Shown here in pieces: positions 22,487 to 29,756 of a stretch of DNA of 35,042 bases. The DNA comes from CAYOWQ01 sp964407695 (GTDB lineage Bacteria; Planctomycetota; Phycisphaerae; Phycisphaerales; SM1A02). The stretch lies in contig CAYOWQ010000017.1 of assembly GCA_964407695.1 (NCBI GenBank), positions 1 through 35,042 of the forward strand, in the 5' to 3' direction. The notes beneath the pieces were generated by a model that saw nothing but the letters and a program-made list of their open reading frames with translations, made no database searches and had not been told where the DNA came from. A program made the position numbers and the translations under genes. How positions within the stretch are numbered: the stretch's first letter is position 1; each line of letters starts with the position of its first letter.

Positions 22487-23140
22487 GTGTCCGCCACGCC
22501 CCGCATTCAACCGTTTGTCCTTGGCGACTTTCAGACCAACTGCTACGTGGTCACCCTGCCCCCGGCGGCGGCGTGCTGGATTGTCGACTGCGGCTATCGC
22601 CCCCAGAAGCTGCTCGAGCACATTGATGCCGCCGGACTGGTGCCGGAGGCCCTGATCCTGACTCACGCCCACTGCGATCACATGGCCGGGGTTGATCTTG
22701 CGTTGACGAGGTACCCATCAATTCCCCTCGTTTGCCATCCGCTGGAACATCAATTCTGCACCGATGCAGCGCTCAACCTCTCCCAGTTCTTCCCGCCTCC
22801 CGTGACCTGCACCGCGCCGACACAATCCATTCAGGATGGCGACGAACTGACGCTCGGCGATTCTCGCTGGCGCATCTGGCATACACCCGGCCACAGCCCC
22901 GGCGGCATCTGCCTGATCCACGATGACTCCGGTCAGGCCATCGTCGGCGACACGCTGTTTGCCGGTTCGATGGGCCGCGTTGATTTTCCGACATCCAACA
23001 AGGCCCACATGGCGGCGTCGTTGCGCCGACTCCTGACGCTTGATGACCGCTTCACCATCCTGCCGGGTCACGGTCCCTCGACCACCATCGGGCGAGAGCG
23101 CCGAACCAATCCGTTCCTTCGCCAATTGGCCCCCGCATGA
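22487..23140 (+). CDS. MBL-fold metallo-hydrolase (glyoxalase II-like)
   Basis: A 217-residue metallo-beta-lactamase-fold hydrolase. LILTHAHCDHMAGVDL (about 57-72) is the zinc-binding HxHxDH motif; further ligands are the His in IWHTPGHSPGGICL (about 128-141), the Asp in AIVGDTLFAGSMGR (about 150-163) and the His in ILPGHGPSTTIG near 195. This is the set found in glyoxalase II-like thioesterases/hydroxyacylglutathione hydrolases. The GTG start is used. Its stop overlaps the next ATG (ATGA at 23137-23140). Confidence 0.93.
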   Translation: MSATPRIQPFVLGDFQTNCYVVTLPPAAACWIVDCGYRPQKLLEHIDAAGLVPEALILTHAHCDHMAGVDLALTRYPSIPLVCHPLEHQFCTDAALNLSQFFPPPVTCTAPTQSIQDGDELTLGDSRWRIWHTPGHSPGGICLIHDDSGQAIVGDTLFAGSMGRVDFPTSNKAHMAASLRRLLTLDDRFTILPGHGPSTTIGRERRTNPFLRQLAPA

Positions 23141-23601
23141 TCTTCGATCTTCTCGATAATGCTCGACTGTATCGTGGCATCCACCCAACCCTGGATCGCG
23201 CGATTCCCTTCCTCGAACCCGTATCACTGACCCTGCTTTCGACGGGCCGCCATGATCTCGACGAAGGGGTCTTCGCCGTCGTCAATCACTACACAACACT
23301 GCCACCCGCCGACACCTTCTGGGAGGCACACAACCTGCACGCCGACGTCCAGATCATGATCTCGGGAGCCGAGCGGATCGACTGGACCCCTCGCCGGCGC
23401 ACCCACATCGTCGAGCCCTACGACCCCCAGCGGGAGTTGGTGAAGCTTCGCCCCTTCGACGACACCTCCCCCCTCAGCCTGATCCTTCGCCCGGGTTGGT
23501 TTGCCCTCTTCCTGCCCAGCGACGCCCATCGACCCGGAATGGCACTCGAAACCCCCGCTCCGGTTCACAAAGTAGTGCTCAAGCTTCGTCTCGACGAGTA
23601 G
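23137..23601 (+). CDS. YhcH/YjgK/YiaL family protein (cupin-like, DUF386)
   Basis: A 154-residue protein. MIFDLLDNARLYRGIHPTLDRAIPFL, then HDLDEGVFAVVNHYTT (about 48-63), WEAHNLHADVQIMISGAERIDW (about 70-91) and the closing ALFLPSDAHRPGMAL (about 128-142) match the EbgC/YhcH family, whose relatives bind a metal and have been linked to sialic-acid mutarotation and beta-galactosidase beta-subunits. The E-x-H-x-x-H-D and D-x-H-x-P patterns are present in variant form. It is coupled to the MBL hydrolase by an ATGA, so a joint metabolic role is likely but unproven. Confidence 0.88.
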   Translation: MIFDLLDNARLYRGIHPTLDRAIPFLEPVSLTLLSTGRHDLDEGVFAVVNHYTTLPPADTFWEAHNLHADVQIMISGAERIDWTPRRRTHIVEPYDPQRELVKLRPFDDTSPLSLILRPGWFALFLPSDAHRPGMALETPAPVHKVVLKLRLDE

Positions 23602-23699
23602 TTTCCCGGGATTTCCTCCAGCGTCAGCGCAGGATCCACCCGGTTTTCTCGTATCTGTCATGGACCGCGTTTCTACACTTTTCAGTGCCGCCTTCGCCC

Positions 23700-24395
23700 A
23701 TGGCCAACCCCAACTTCGCATCTCGAACCGACTGGTCGATGATCGCTGATCTGCACGCCAATGATGAGAACCTCGCGGCCGACGCCCTTGAGCGCCTGGT
23801 TCGCCGTTATTGGCCGGCCATCTTCGCGTATGTGCGTGCCGATGGATTCGACGTTCATGAGGCTTCCGACGTCACTCAGGGGTTCGTGGCCGACGTCATC
23901 CTCGGCCGCCGATTGCTGCACAGCGCTGACCCCGAGAAAGGCCGAGTCCGAAGCCTTCTTTTGGAGGCGATTCGCAACTATGTCGTCGATTTTCGACGAA
24001 AGCTCTCGCGGCAGGGGCGCCAACGCGAGATATCGACCGGCGATGGCGCTGCGGCGGCGGACGCCTTTGTCGCTCGCTGGGCGGCCACGCTCGTTCACAC
24101 CGTCTTGAGAAATGTTCGTGAGGGTTGCCAGAAGGATGGCCTCGACCCGCATTGGGAAGTCTTTGAAGCACGGGTCGTGCTTCCCATGCTGACCGGCGCT
24201 CAGCCAATCCCCCACGATCACCTGGTTCATCGGCTCGGTCTCGTTTCGCCCGGCGTTTCCGCAAACATGCTGATCACCGTGAAACGTCGCGTCGTCCGAG
24301 CGTTGATCGCTGAAATTGGATTGACCGTGAAGGATCCGGTTCAGGTCGAGGCTGAAATCCACGATCTACTTCGTGCGCTGGAGGCTCATTCATGA
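23700..24395 (+). CDS. ECF-like RNA polymerase sigma factor of the planctomycete type
   Basis: A 231-residue protein starting MANPNF. TDWSMIADLHANDENLAADALERLVRRYWPAIFAYVRADGFDVHEASDVTQGFVADVILGRRLLHSADPEKGRVRSLLLEAIRNYVVDFRRK (about 10-105) corresponds to the TRWS-...-YWxPxYAYxR-...-DAxDxTQGF-...-ADPxxGRFRxFLLxxLRNxxxDxxRK pattern of planctomycete-type sigma-70 factors. The second half, with region 4-like helices (IPHDHLVHRLGLVSPGVSANMLITVKRRVVRALIAEI), is divergent and may bind DNA weakly. These factors are usually regulated by partner proteins or kinases. Its stop overlaps the next gene (ATGA). Confidence 0.8.
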   Translation: MANPNFASRTDWSMIADLHANDENLAADALERLVRRYWPAIFAYVRADGFDVHEASDVTQGFVADVILGRRLLHSADPEKGRVRSLLLEAIRNYVVDFRRKLSRQGRQREISTGDGAAAADAFVARWAATLVHTVLRNVREGCQKDGLDPHWEVFEARVVLPMLTGAQPIPHDHLVHRLGLVSPGVSANMLITVKRRVVRALIAEIGLTVKDPVQVEAEIHDLLRALEAHS

Positions 24396-24922
24396 TGCCC
24401 GATCCCCTCAAATGGACACACTTGCCGCAGGGCTCCGCAGAACAGGCGGAAGGTGCCAACGGAAGTCCGCTTTCTGACCTCAACGGAACGACGGCCGGCG
24501 CCACCCGCCTGGCCCTGGCCTTGAACTGGATTGTTGAGGATGGGCGCGACCCGGAGTGGGCCGCGGCGGACTGGCTCGCGACCGATATCGATCCTTCGTA
24601 TCAGTCAGCGACTGAAATGCTTTCAGATCCCAAGGTCTCGCTCGATACGCTCGACCGGGCCAAGGATGCATACAAGACCATGCGAATTGTCGGCGAGGCA
24701 CCCGCAGATCGCCGGCTTGGCGCCCGGCTCTACCTGGCGTCGATCGCGGCCGCCCTGGCCCGCCACCACCGCCGCATCAGCCGGCAATCCAATGAGGCCC
24801 TGGAGCGGAATTTGCGGGAAATGATCAACGACACGGCCATGCCTGATTCCCTGCGAGCCGTTGCAGGAATCGCCTTGTGCGAAATCCTGCAGGGCGACGC
24901 ACCGGAAGGCGACCACATTTGA
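24392..24922 (+). CDS. Unrecognised partner gene coupled to the sigma factor
   Basis: A 176-residue mostly helical, acidic/Ala-rich protein. It has no signal or membrane segment and no recognisable enzyme motif. The middle (LDTLDRAKDAYKTMRIVGEAPADRRLGARLYLASIAAALARHHRRI) reads as a helical hairpin, and the C-terminus (LRAVAGIALCEILQGDAPEGDHI) as another. Overlap with the sigma gene (ATGA at 24392-24395) suggests co-translation and a sigma-linked role such as an anti-sigma or accessory protein. That is inference from position only. Confidence 0.6.
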   Translation: MMPDPLKWTHLPQGSAEQAEGANGSPLSDLNGTTAGATRLALALNWIVEDGRDPEWAAADWLATDIDPSYQSATEMLSDPKVSLDTLDRAKDAYKTMRIVGEAPADRRLGARLYLASIAAALARHHRRISRQSNEALERNLREMINDTAMPDSLRAVAGIALCEILQGDAPEGDHI

Positions 24923-24949
24923 TGTGGCATCCGTAGGGTCCGATAACTC

Positions 24950-24980
24950 AAAATTCTGGCGTCATAATCGGAAGAATTTT
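24950..24980. repeat. Inverted repeat AAAATTCT ... AGAATTTT between two genes
   Basis: Perfect 8-bp arms (24950-24957 and 24973-24980) with a 15-base spacer lie in a short AT-rich pocket between the sigma partner gene and the exported aromatic-rich protein. It may be an operator or a weak terminator; the right arm ends in TTTT. Confidence 0.35.
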
Positions 24981-25035
24981 CCGCGGCGGGTGTCTTTCTC
25001 GGCACACAATGGTGTTCGTCCAGGAGGTATTGGAC

Positions 25036-26955
25036 ATGCGCGGAAATCGACAGAGCAATAGACAGTCACAGCGCGCCATTCTTGCGGCCATGTTTGTTTC
25101 GCTCGTCTGGGCCGGCATTCCAGCCGCCAACGCCGCCGATCGGGGCGGAGGTCGCCCTTCCGGTGCTGACCGAACACCGCCCGCCAGAAGTGAGCCCGCG
25201 CCCCCCCGGCCGGCAGCCCCGCGCGAACCCGCGCCGAGTCGTCCCGCAGCACCTCCGAGCCGGCCCTCAGCACCCGCACCGAGTCGTCCTTCATCACCCG
25301 CACCGGGTCGGCCCTCGGCACCCGCGCCGAGCCGACCTTCAGCGCCTCCCAAGTCATCGCCTTCGAGGCCCTCGGCACCGGCCGCCCCCAGCCGGTCTGT
25401 ACCCAAGGCAGCGGACACTCCCCGACCCAGCGCTCCGCCCTCGCGACCTTCAATGCCGAGTCGTCCCTCCACCCCGAGCAAGCCGACCCAAGGATCACCG
25501 GCGCGACCGTCCGGCCCTGCGTATCAACAGCCGGCTCGCCCTTCGACTCCTGCGCCTTCCCGGCCTTCAACTCCATCTCGCTCCAATTCTCCAAGCCAAC
25601 CCACACGGATCGCTACGCAGCCCTCATCACCGTCCGTGGTCTACCCCTCGAGTCCTCGACGCATCGATGCACCGTCGACCCCTGCCGTCAGATCTGCGCC
25701 GACCTCAGACCCGGCGAGTTCCTTGGCCACTCGCCGCAAGTCTGAACCGCGGCTGACACCGTCGACACCCGATCGAAGCGACCTTCACACCCCTGATTTG
25801 ATCCATCGCCGCGACGGAATGAAGGACCCGTTGAGCGTCAACAAATTCCTTGAGTCCCCGAACAGCTATGTGAAGACCGGCACCTCCGCGACCCCGGTCG
25901 TGAATGACATCGGTACTCGAATGGTTGGTGGAGGACCCAAGAGCGTTCCGCCACAATCAACAAGCTCGGACCTTGTCGCCGTGGGTGTCGGTGGCGGCGG
26001 AATCGGCGTCGTCGTGACGGATGGACCCGATGTGGTGGCTGTGGCAGCACCGGCGTATGTCTGTGCGTACGACGGATGGTACTCCTCGAAGAAGTGGTGC
26101 AATTCCACCTATGGATGGGGGAATTGCTGGAGCAACTGGTGCAGCCCGTGGTCGTGCGGTGATGGCTTCAGTCTCTCGTTCTCGTGGAGCAGCGGCTATT
26201 CCTCATTCTCCTACTCTTCCGGCTGCTGGCCCTGGTATTCCTGGAGTAGCTGCCATTCGAGCTACTACGCCGGTTGCTATACCCCGATCTACGTGTGCTC
26301 GCCTTACTACACCTATCGGCCGTGGTATTGGGATGCGGTGTATGTCGGGCCGGTCTACAAGCCGTGCCTCGGCCCGTGGTGGGCTCGATACACCTATACA
26401 CCCGTGGTCTATTACGTGGACGAGCCCGCCCCGGTGTACAGCAGCCCGACGGTCATCTACTCCAGCGCTACACCTCCGGCGCCGATGCCGACGATGGGTG
26501 AAACGTGGAATCAACTTTCCTATGGGCTCGACCGCAACGCACTCGAAGGATTCGCAGCCCTGATGCAGCATGCCGATGCCGAAGGTCTCGGCCCCGGACT
26601 TTCTACTCTCGGCTATGGCCTCGCCAACGCCATGATGGGGTACCACCAGTCCGCGGCGGCGGCAGTCCGCAGCGCCGTTCGCCGTGACCCCCAGATGCTC
26701 CGGCTCGTTCCCCGAACTGAGGCCCTCACGACCCGGTTGCGCGATCTTGCCGATGTCTACAAGCAGCGCACCAGCCGGACCGATCAGGAATTTGATTCCC
26801 TGTTCATGATCGCGGCCATCAACACCATTCTGGGTGACGATGCCGCCGCTTTCTATGCCGCGAATCAGGCCAGAAGTCGTGGAGATTCCGACGACTCAAC
26901 CACCCAACTCGCCGCGATGCTGGGCAACTCGCTTTCGCAGGACCTGTATCACTAG
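25036..26955 (+). CDS. Exported protein with Pro/Ser-rich linker and Tyr/Trp/Cys-rich region
   Basis: A 639-residue protein. AGGAGG sits 8 bases before the ATG at 25036, which decides the start. A signal peptide (ILAAMFVSLVWAGIPAANA) is followed by about 200 residues of Pro/Ser/Ala/Arg low complexity with recurring PSRPSAPAP-type units, likely disordered. Residues 345-490 are exceptionally rich in Tyr, Ser, Trp and Cys (for example WCNSTYGWGNCWSNWC, WSSGYSSFSYSSGCWPWYSWSSC). A helical C-terminal domain with TPR-like character (about 510-639) closes the chain. The pattern suggests a surface or envelope-structural protein, perhaps disulfide-linked. No family is recognised. Confidence 0.85.
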   Translation: MRGNRQSNRQSQRAILAAMFVSLVWAGIPAANAADRGGGRPSGADRTPPARSEPAPPRPAAPREPAPSRPAAPPSRPSAPAPSRPSSPAPGRPSAPAPSRPSAPPKSSPSRPSAPAAPSRSVPKAADTPRPSAPPSRPSMPSRPSTPSKPTQGSPARPSGPAYQQPARPSTPAPSRPSTPSRSNSPSQPTRIATQPSSPSVVYPSSPRRIDAPSTPAVRSAPTSDPASSLATRRKSEPRLTPSTPDRSDLHTPDLIHRRDGMKDPLSVNKFLESPNSYVKTGTSATPVVNDIGTRMVGGGPKSVPPQSTSSDLVAVGVGGGGIGVVVTDGPDVVAVAAPAYVCAYDGWYSSKKWCNSTYGWGNCWSNWCSPWSCGDGFSLSFSWSSGYSSFSYSSGCWPWYSWSSCHSSYYAGCYTPIYVCSPYYTYRPWYWDAVYVGPVYKPCLGPWWARYTYTPVVYYVDEPAPVYSSPTVIYSSATPPAPMPTMGETWNQLSYGLDRNALEGFAALMQHADAEGLGPGLSTLGYGLANAMMGYHQSAAAAVRSAVRRDPQMLRLVPRTEALTTRLRDLADVYKQRTSRTDQEFDSLFMIAAINTILGDDAAAFYAANQARSRGDSDDSTTQLAAMLGNSLSQDLYH

Positions 26956-26991
26956 GCGGGGCACCACCACGCTTATCGGTGGTCCGAGAAT

Positions 26992-27020
26992 TTGACCGTT
27001 TGTTCGGATTCTGATAGAAT
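26992..27020 (+). promoter_or_regulatory. Sigma70-type promoter of the DUF1579-like gene
   Basis: TTGACC (26992-26997) and TAGAAT (27015-27020) are 17 bases apart, one mismatch each from consensus. The transcript would begin about 55 bases before the ATG at 27083. This is the best promoter match in the window. Confidence 0.65.
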
Positions 27021-27082
27021 CGTTCGCTCATCCGGCGGCCGTGGGGCCGCGAAGCGGTGATTCACTCAAAGGAGAGTTCATA

Positions 27083-27730
27083 ATGAAGGCATTGCACTAT
27101 TGGGCTGGTATCGGCGCGGTTTGCGCTTCCATTCTCTGCGCGACCGGGCTGCTCATGGCTGACGACAAGAAGCCGGCGTCGGGCCATGACATGAAGGGCA
27201 TGCAGGGCATGGAGGGCATGACGCCCGAGATGCAGGAAATGATGAAGAAGTGGCAGGATCACATGACCCCGGGCGAGCACCATGCCGAACTGGCCAAGGT
27301 CGTCGGCAAGTGGACCACCGAGACCAAGTGGTGGGAAAACGCGGGTGATGCGCCGCAGATCAGCTCGGGTACGGCGACGTTCGAGCCCGTCTTCAACGGT
27401 CTCTTCGTTCGTCAGAACTTCAGCGGCACGATGATGGACATGCCGTTCCAGGGTGTCGGCTACACCGGATACGACAATTCGGCCAAGAAATACGTCGGTG
27501 TCTGGCTTGATTCGATGAGCTCTTCGATCATGGCCGGCGAGAGCGCTCCGAACCCCAAGGACACCTCCATGACCTGGATGTGCAACAATTGCATGGATGG
27601 CAAGCCGACGGAAATGCGCTCCATGGACACCTGGGTCAACGACAACACGTTTGTCTTTGAATTCCATACCAAGGGCAAGGACGGCAAGGAATTCAAGACG
27701 ATGGAAATCACCTACAAGCGCGCCCGCTGA
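27083..27730 (+). CDS. Exported DUF1579-like protein with Met-rich segment
   Basis: A 215-residue exported protein. AAAGGAGAG lies 7 bases before the ATG at 27083. The signal peptide (AGIGAVCASILCATGLLMA) is followed by a methionine-rich segment (HDMKGMQGMEGMTPEMQEMMKKWQDHM) and then a DUF1579-type domain: PGEHHAELAKVVGKWTTETKWW (about 67-88), TATFEPVFNGLFVRQNFSGTMMDMPFQGVGYTGYDNSAKKYVGVWLDSMSS (about 100-150). DUF1579 proteins have a lipocalin-like barrel of unknown function. The Met-rich stretch resembles metal-binding linkers, but no metal role is shown. Driven by a good promoter and ended by a strong terminator, so it is a single-gene transcript, probably well expressed. Confidence 0.85.
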   Translation: MKALHYWAGIGAVCASILCATGLLMADDKKPASGHDMKGMQGMEGMTPEMQEMMKKWQDHMTPGEHHAELAKVVGKWTTETKWWENAGDAPQISSGTATFEPVFNGLFVRQNFSGTMMDMPFQGVGYTGYDNSAKKYVGVWLDSMSSSIMAGESAPNPKDTSMTWMCNNCMDGKPTEMRSMDTWVNDNTFVFEFHTKGKDGKEFKTMEITYKRAR

Positions 27731-27743
27731 CGCTTGGCCGTGT

Positions 27744-28358
27744 TCAGATGTTCTTCGCCCCCGGCCTCGTGCCGGGGGCGTTCTTTTTGCGCCGCCGGCA
27801 GGCCTTCATGCCCCAGATCCACGCCGGGACCACGCAGATTGCCAGCCAGAATCCCGCGGTAGCCGCCAAACGAGTCCAGAGCACCCCCATCGACTTCATC
27901 TCGGGCTCGTTCAGGAAAAGCCAGCACGCGCGGTCCAGCGCCCGTCGGTCCTCGTCATACGTCGCCGGCGGCGGAAACGACTTCTCGCCCCCCTGATCCT
28001 CCCATTCTCGCGACAGCCACGGCCATGGCCAGCCCACCACCAGCACTGCCTTGCGAAAGAACTCCTCGGAATCCGCAACGTGCGGCGGCCGGGCCCAGGT
28101 TGGGAGGTGGTCCATCATCGCGACACCCGACGAAACAGGGTACTCCTGCTGAAGGTCCACGTTCACCCACTCCACCCCAATGCCCCATCGGCGCTGATAG
28201 GTCCAGACTCGCCGTCCATCGCTGGCACCACTGAATTCAGCCTTGTCTCCAAAGGCAGCCATGCTGACGGGCAGGATTGCGAACACTGCCGTCATCAGCA
28301 GTCCCAGAACTACGCCGGCGGCAATGTATCGAATCACGCCCCTAGAATACCTCTCCAT
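27744..28358 (-). CDS. Membrane protein of unknown function
   Basis: A 204-residue protein with an N-terminal hydrophobic segment (YIAAGVVLGLLMTAVFAILPVSMAAF, about 9-34) and one near the C-terminus (LAATAGFWLAICVVPAWIWGM, about 165-185), enclosing a Trp-rich soluble part. The ATG at 28358 is preferred; an upstream extension to 28508 overlaps the rho region. The last dozen codons contain the terminator hairpin of the convergent DUF1579-like gene. Family unrecognised. Confidence 0.75.
   Translation of the reverse strand: MERYSRGVIRYIAAGVVLGLLMTAVFAILPVSMAAFGDKAEFSGASDGRRVWTYQRRWGIGVEWVNVDLQQEYPVSSGVAMMDHLPTWARPPHVADSEEFFRKAVLVVGWPWPWLSREWEDQGGEKSFPPPATYDEDRRALDRACWLFLNEPEMKSMGVLWTRLAATAGFWLAICVVPAWIWGMKACRRRKKNAPGTRPGAKNI
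27756..27788 (+). terminator. Strong intrinsic terminator of the DUF1579-like gene
   Basis: CGCCCCCGGC-CTCGT-GCCGGGGGCG is a perfect 10-bp stem with a 5-base loop, followed by TTCTTTTT. It lies 25 bases after the stop at 27730 and within the coding end of the convergent minus-strand gene, where it encodes part of NAPGTRPGAKN. Confidence 0.88.
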
Positions 28359-28370
28359 GCGTCCAGCGCC

Positions 28371-28399
28371 TTGACATTCGTCGATCTGCACGCAACACT
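28371..28399 (+). promoter_or_regulatory. Candidate rho promoter
   Basis: A perfect TTGACA (28371-28376) is followed after 17 bases by AACACT (28394-28399), a weak -10. It would give a leader of about 170 bases before the rho ATG, with a 7-bp hairpin near its 5' end (28407-28423). Confidence 0.4.
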
Positions 28400-28406
28400 C
28401 TGGTTG

Positions 28407-28423
28407 TGCCGGGTGTCCCGGCA
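28407..28423 (+). promoter_or_regulatory. Hairpin in the rho leader
   Basis: TGCCGGG-TGT-CCCGGCA pairs perfectly over 7 bp. It has no T-run and sits about 150 bases before the rho start. Rho leaders are often sites of autoregulation, but any such role here is inference. Confidence 0.35.
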
Positions 28424-28576
28424 TCCACCTGACAACGCAGGACGATGGTTCGCGGCTCAAGATCTGCCGCACTTCATCGGGCGCACACGAAGCCCGAATC
28501 GGAGCCACGTCCGTTCAGGCTTCACAACGGGGCGGCCACAGCGTGGCGTTCGCATCCGCTCACGGTGCATCATTCG

Positions 28577-29710
28577 ATGGCGACAATCAGCGGGATCCTT
28601 GAGCTGCCCAAGGGCAGCGAGGGTCGAATCAGACAGATGGATGACGGGCTTGTCGAGCAGCCCGATGATCCTTTCGTACCTCCACAGCTCTTCGCGCAAT
28701 TCCCCCTTCGGCAAGGACAGAAGGTCACCGTCGAGGTGGTCAACCGCAAACCGCGGCGTCGCCGCAGCGGTCCCAAGCAGTTCAGACGAGTGGTGGAAAA
28801 GGTGATCGAGATCGAGGGCGTTGCCCCGGAGCTGCTGGTCGGGCGCAAGACGTTTGCCGACCTCGTGGCCCTCGACCCCCAGCCGCGCATGGCGCTGGAG
28901 CACAAAGGCTGCCCGCCGGCGTGTCGACTGATCGATCTCTTCTGCCCGATCGGGTTCGGCACCCGCGGCCTGATCGTCGCGCCCCCCAAGGCTGGCAAGA
29001 CCATCCTGCTGCAGAACATCGCGTTCGGCATCAAGCACAATCACCCGGCCGTGGAACTGGTGGCTCTGCTGATCGACGAGCGGCCGGAGGAAGTGACTGA
29101 TTTCAAACGCAATGTTCCGGCACAGGTCCTTGCGTCCAGCAACGATGAAGATCTTGAGAAACACCTGTCGCTGGCCATCCTCGCCGTGGAACGCGCCAAG
29201 CGCATGGTGGAGGCCGGCAAGGATGTTGTCGTGCTGCTCGACTCGCTCACTCGAGTCGGCCGAGCCTTCAACAACTCGCGTCGATATGGCTCCAGCGGGC
29301 GGACGATGTCGGGCGGACTGGATTCCAAAGCGCTGGAGATACCCAAGCAGCTCTTCGGCGCTGCCCGCAAGGCTGAGGAGGGCGGCTCGCTCACGATGAT
29401 CGCCACCTGTCTTGTCGATACCGGTTCCCGCGCGGATCAGGTCATCTTCGAGGAGTTCAAGGGCACCGGCAACATGGAGCTCATTCTCGATCGATCGATC
29501 TCCGAGAAGCGGCTCTTCCCCGCCATCAACCTCGCGGCCAGCGGCACCCGCAAGGAGCACCTGCTCATGTCCGAGCGGGAATTGAAAACCGTGACCGCGC
29601 TGCGCCGGCGGCTCATGTCGCTTCCGCCGCATGTTCAGATCGAGCAGTTGCTGGGGGCCCTGAAGCGATACGAGACCAACGAGAAACTGGTGGCCGGCGC
29701 GTCGGGGTAA
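28577..29710 (+). CDS. rho: Transcription termination factor Rho (short form)
   Basis: A 377-residue Rho, about 42 shorter than the Escherichia coli protein. Rho is a hexameric RNA-dependent ATPase that ends transcription. Walker A is IVAPPKAGKTILLQNIA (about 133-149); VALLIDERPEEVTDFKR, VVVLLDSLTRVGRAFNNSRR (Walker B and Q-loop), GSLTMIATCLVDTGSRADQVIFEEFKGTGNMEL and KRLFPAIN (R-loop region) are all standard. The N-terminal Rho_N domain is absent, and the usual cold-shock-like RNA-binding motif GFGFLR is replaced by GSEGRIR (about residues 13-19). The frame is open to 28445, but that extension has no Rho_N similarity. pabB follows by 46 bases. Confidence 0.95.
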   Translation: MATISGILELPKGSEGRIRQMDDGLVEQPDDPFVPPQLFAQFPLRQGQKVTVEVVNRKPRRRRSGPKQFRRVVEKVIEIEGVAPELLVGRKTFADLVALDPQPRMALEHKGCPPACRLIDLFCPIGFGTRGLIVAPPKAGKTILLQNIAFGIKHNHPAVELVALLIDERPEEVTDFKRNVPAQVLASSNDEDLEKHLSLAILAVERAKRMVEAGKDVVVLLDSLTRVGRAFNNSRRYGSSGRTMSGGLDSKALEIPKQLFGAARKAEEGGSLTMIATCLVDTGSRADQVIFEEFKGTGNMELILDRSISEKRLFPAINLAASGTRKEHLLMSERELKTVTALRRRLMSLPPHVQIEQLLGALKRYETNEKLVAGASG

Positions 29711-29756
29711 GACCGCGCTGGTAAGCCCTGACCGTCAGGCCTCGTATCATTCGACG

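Noticed and set aside
26970..26992. Terminator after the aromatic-rich exported protein (ACCACC/GGTGGT)
   Set aside because: Only a 6-bp stem and no T-run; the following sequence is the promoter of the next gene.
28457..29632. Minus-strand open frame of 391 codons opposite rho
   Set aside because: Shadow of the conserved rho gene.
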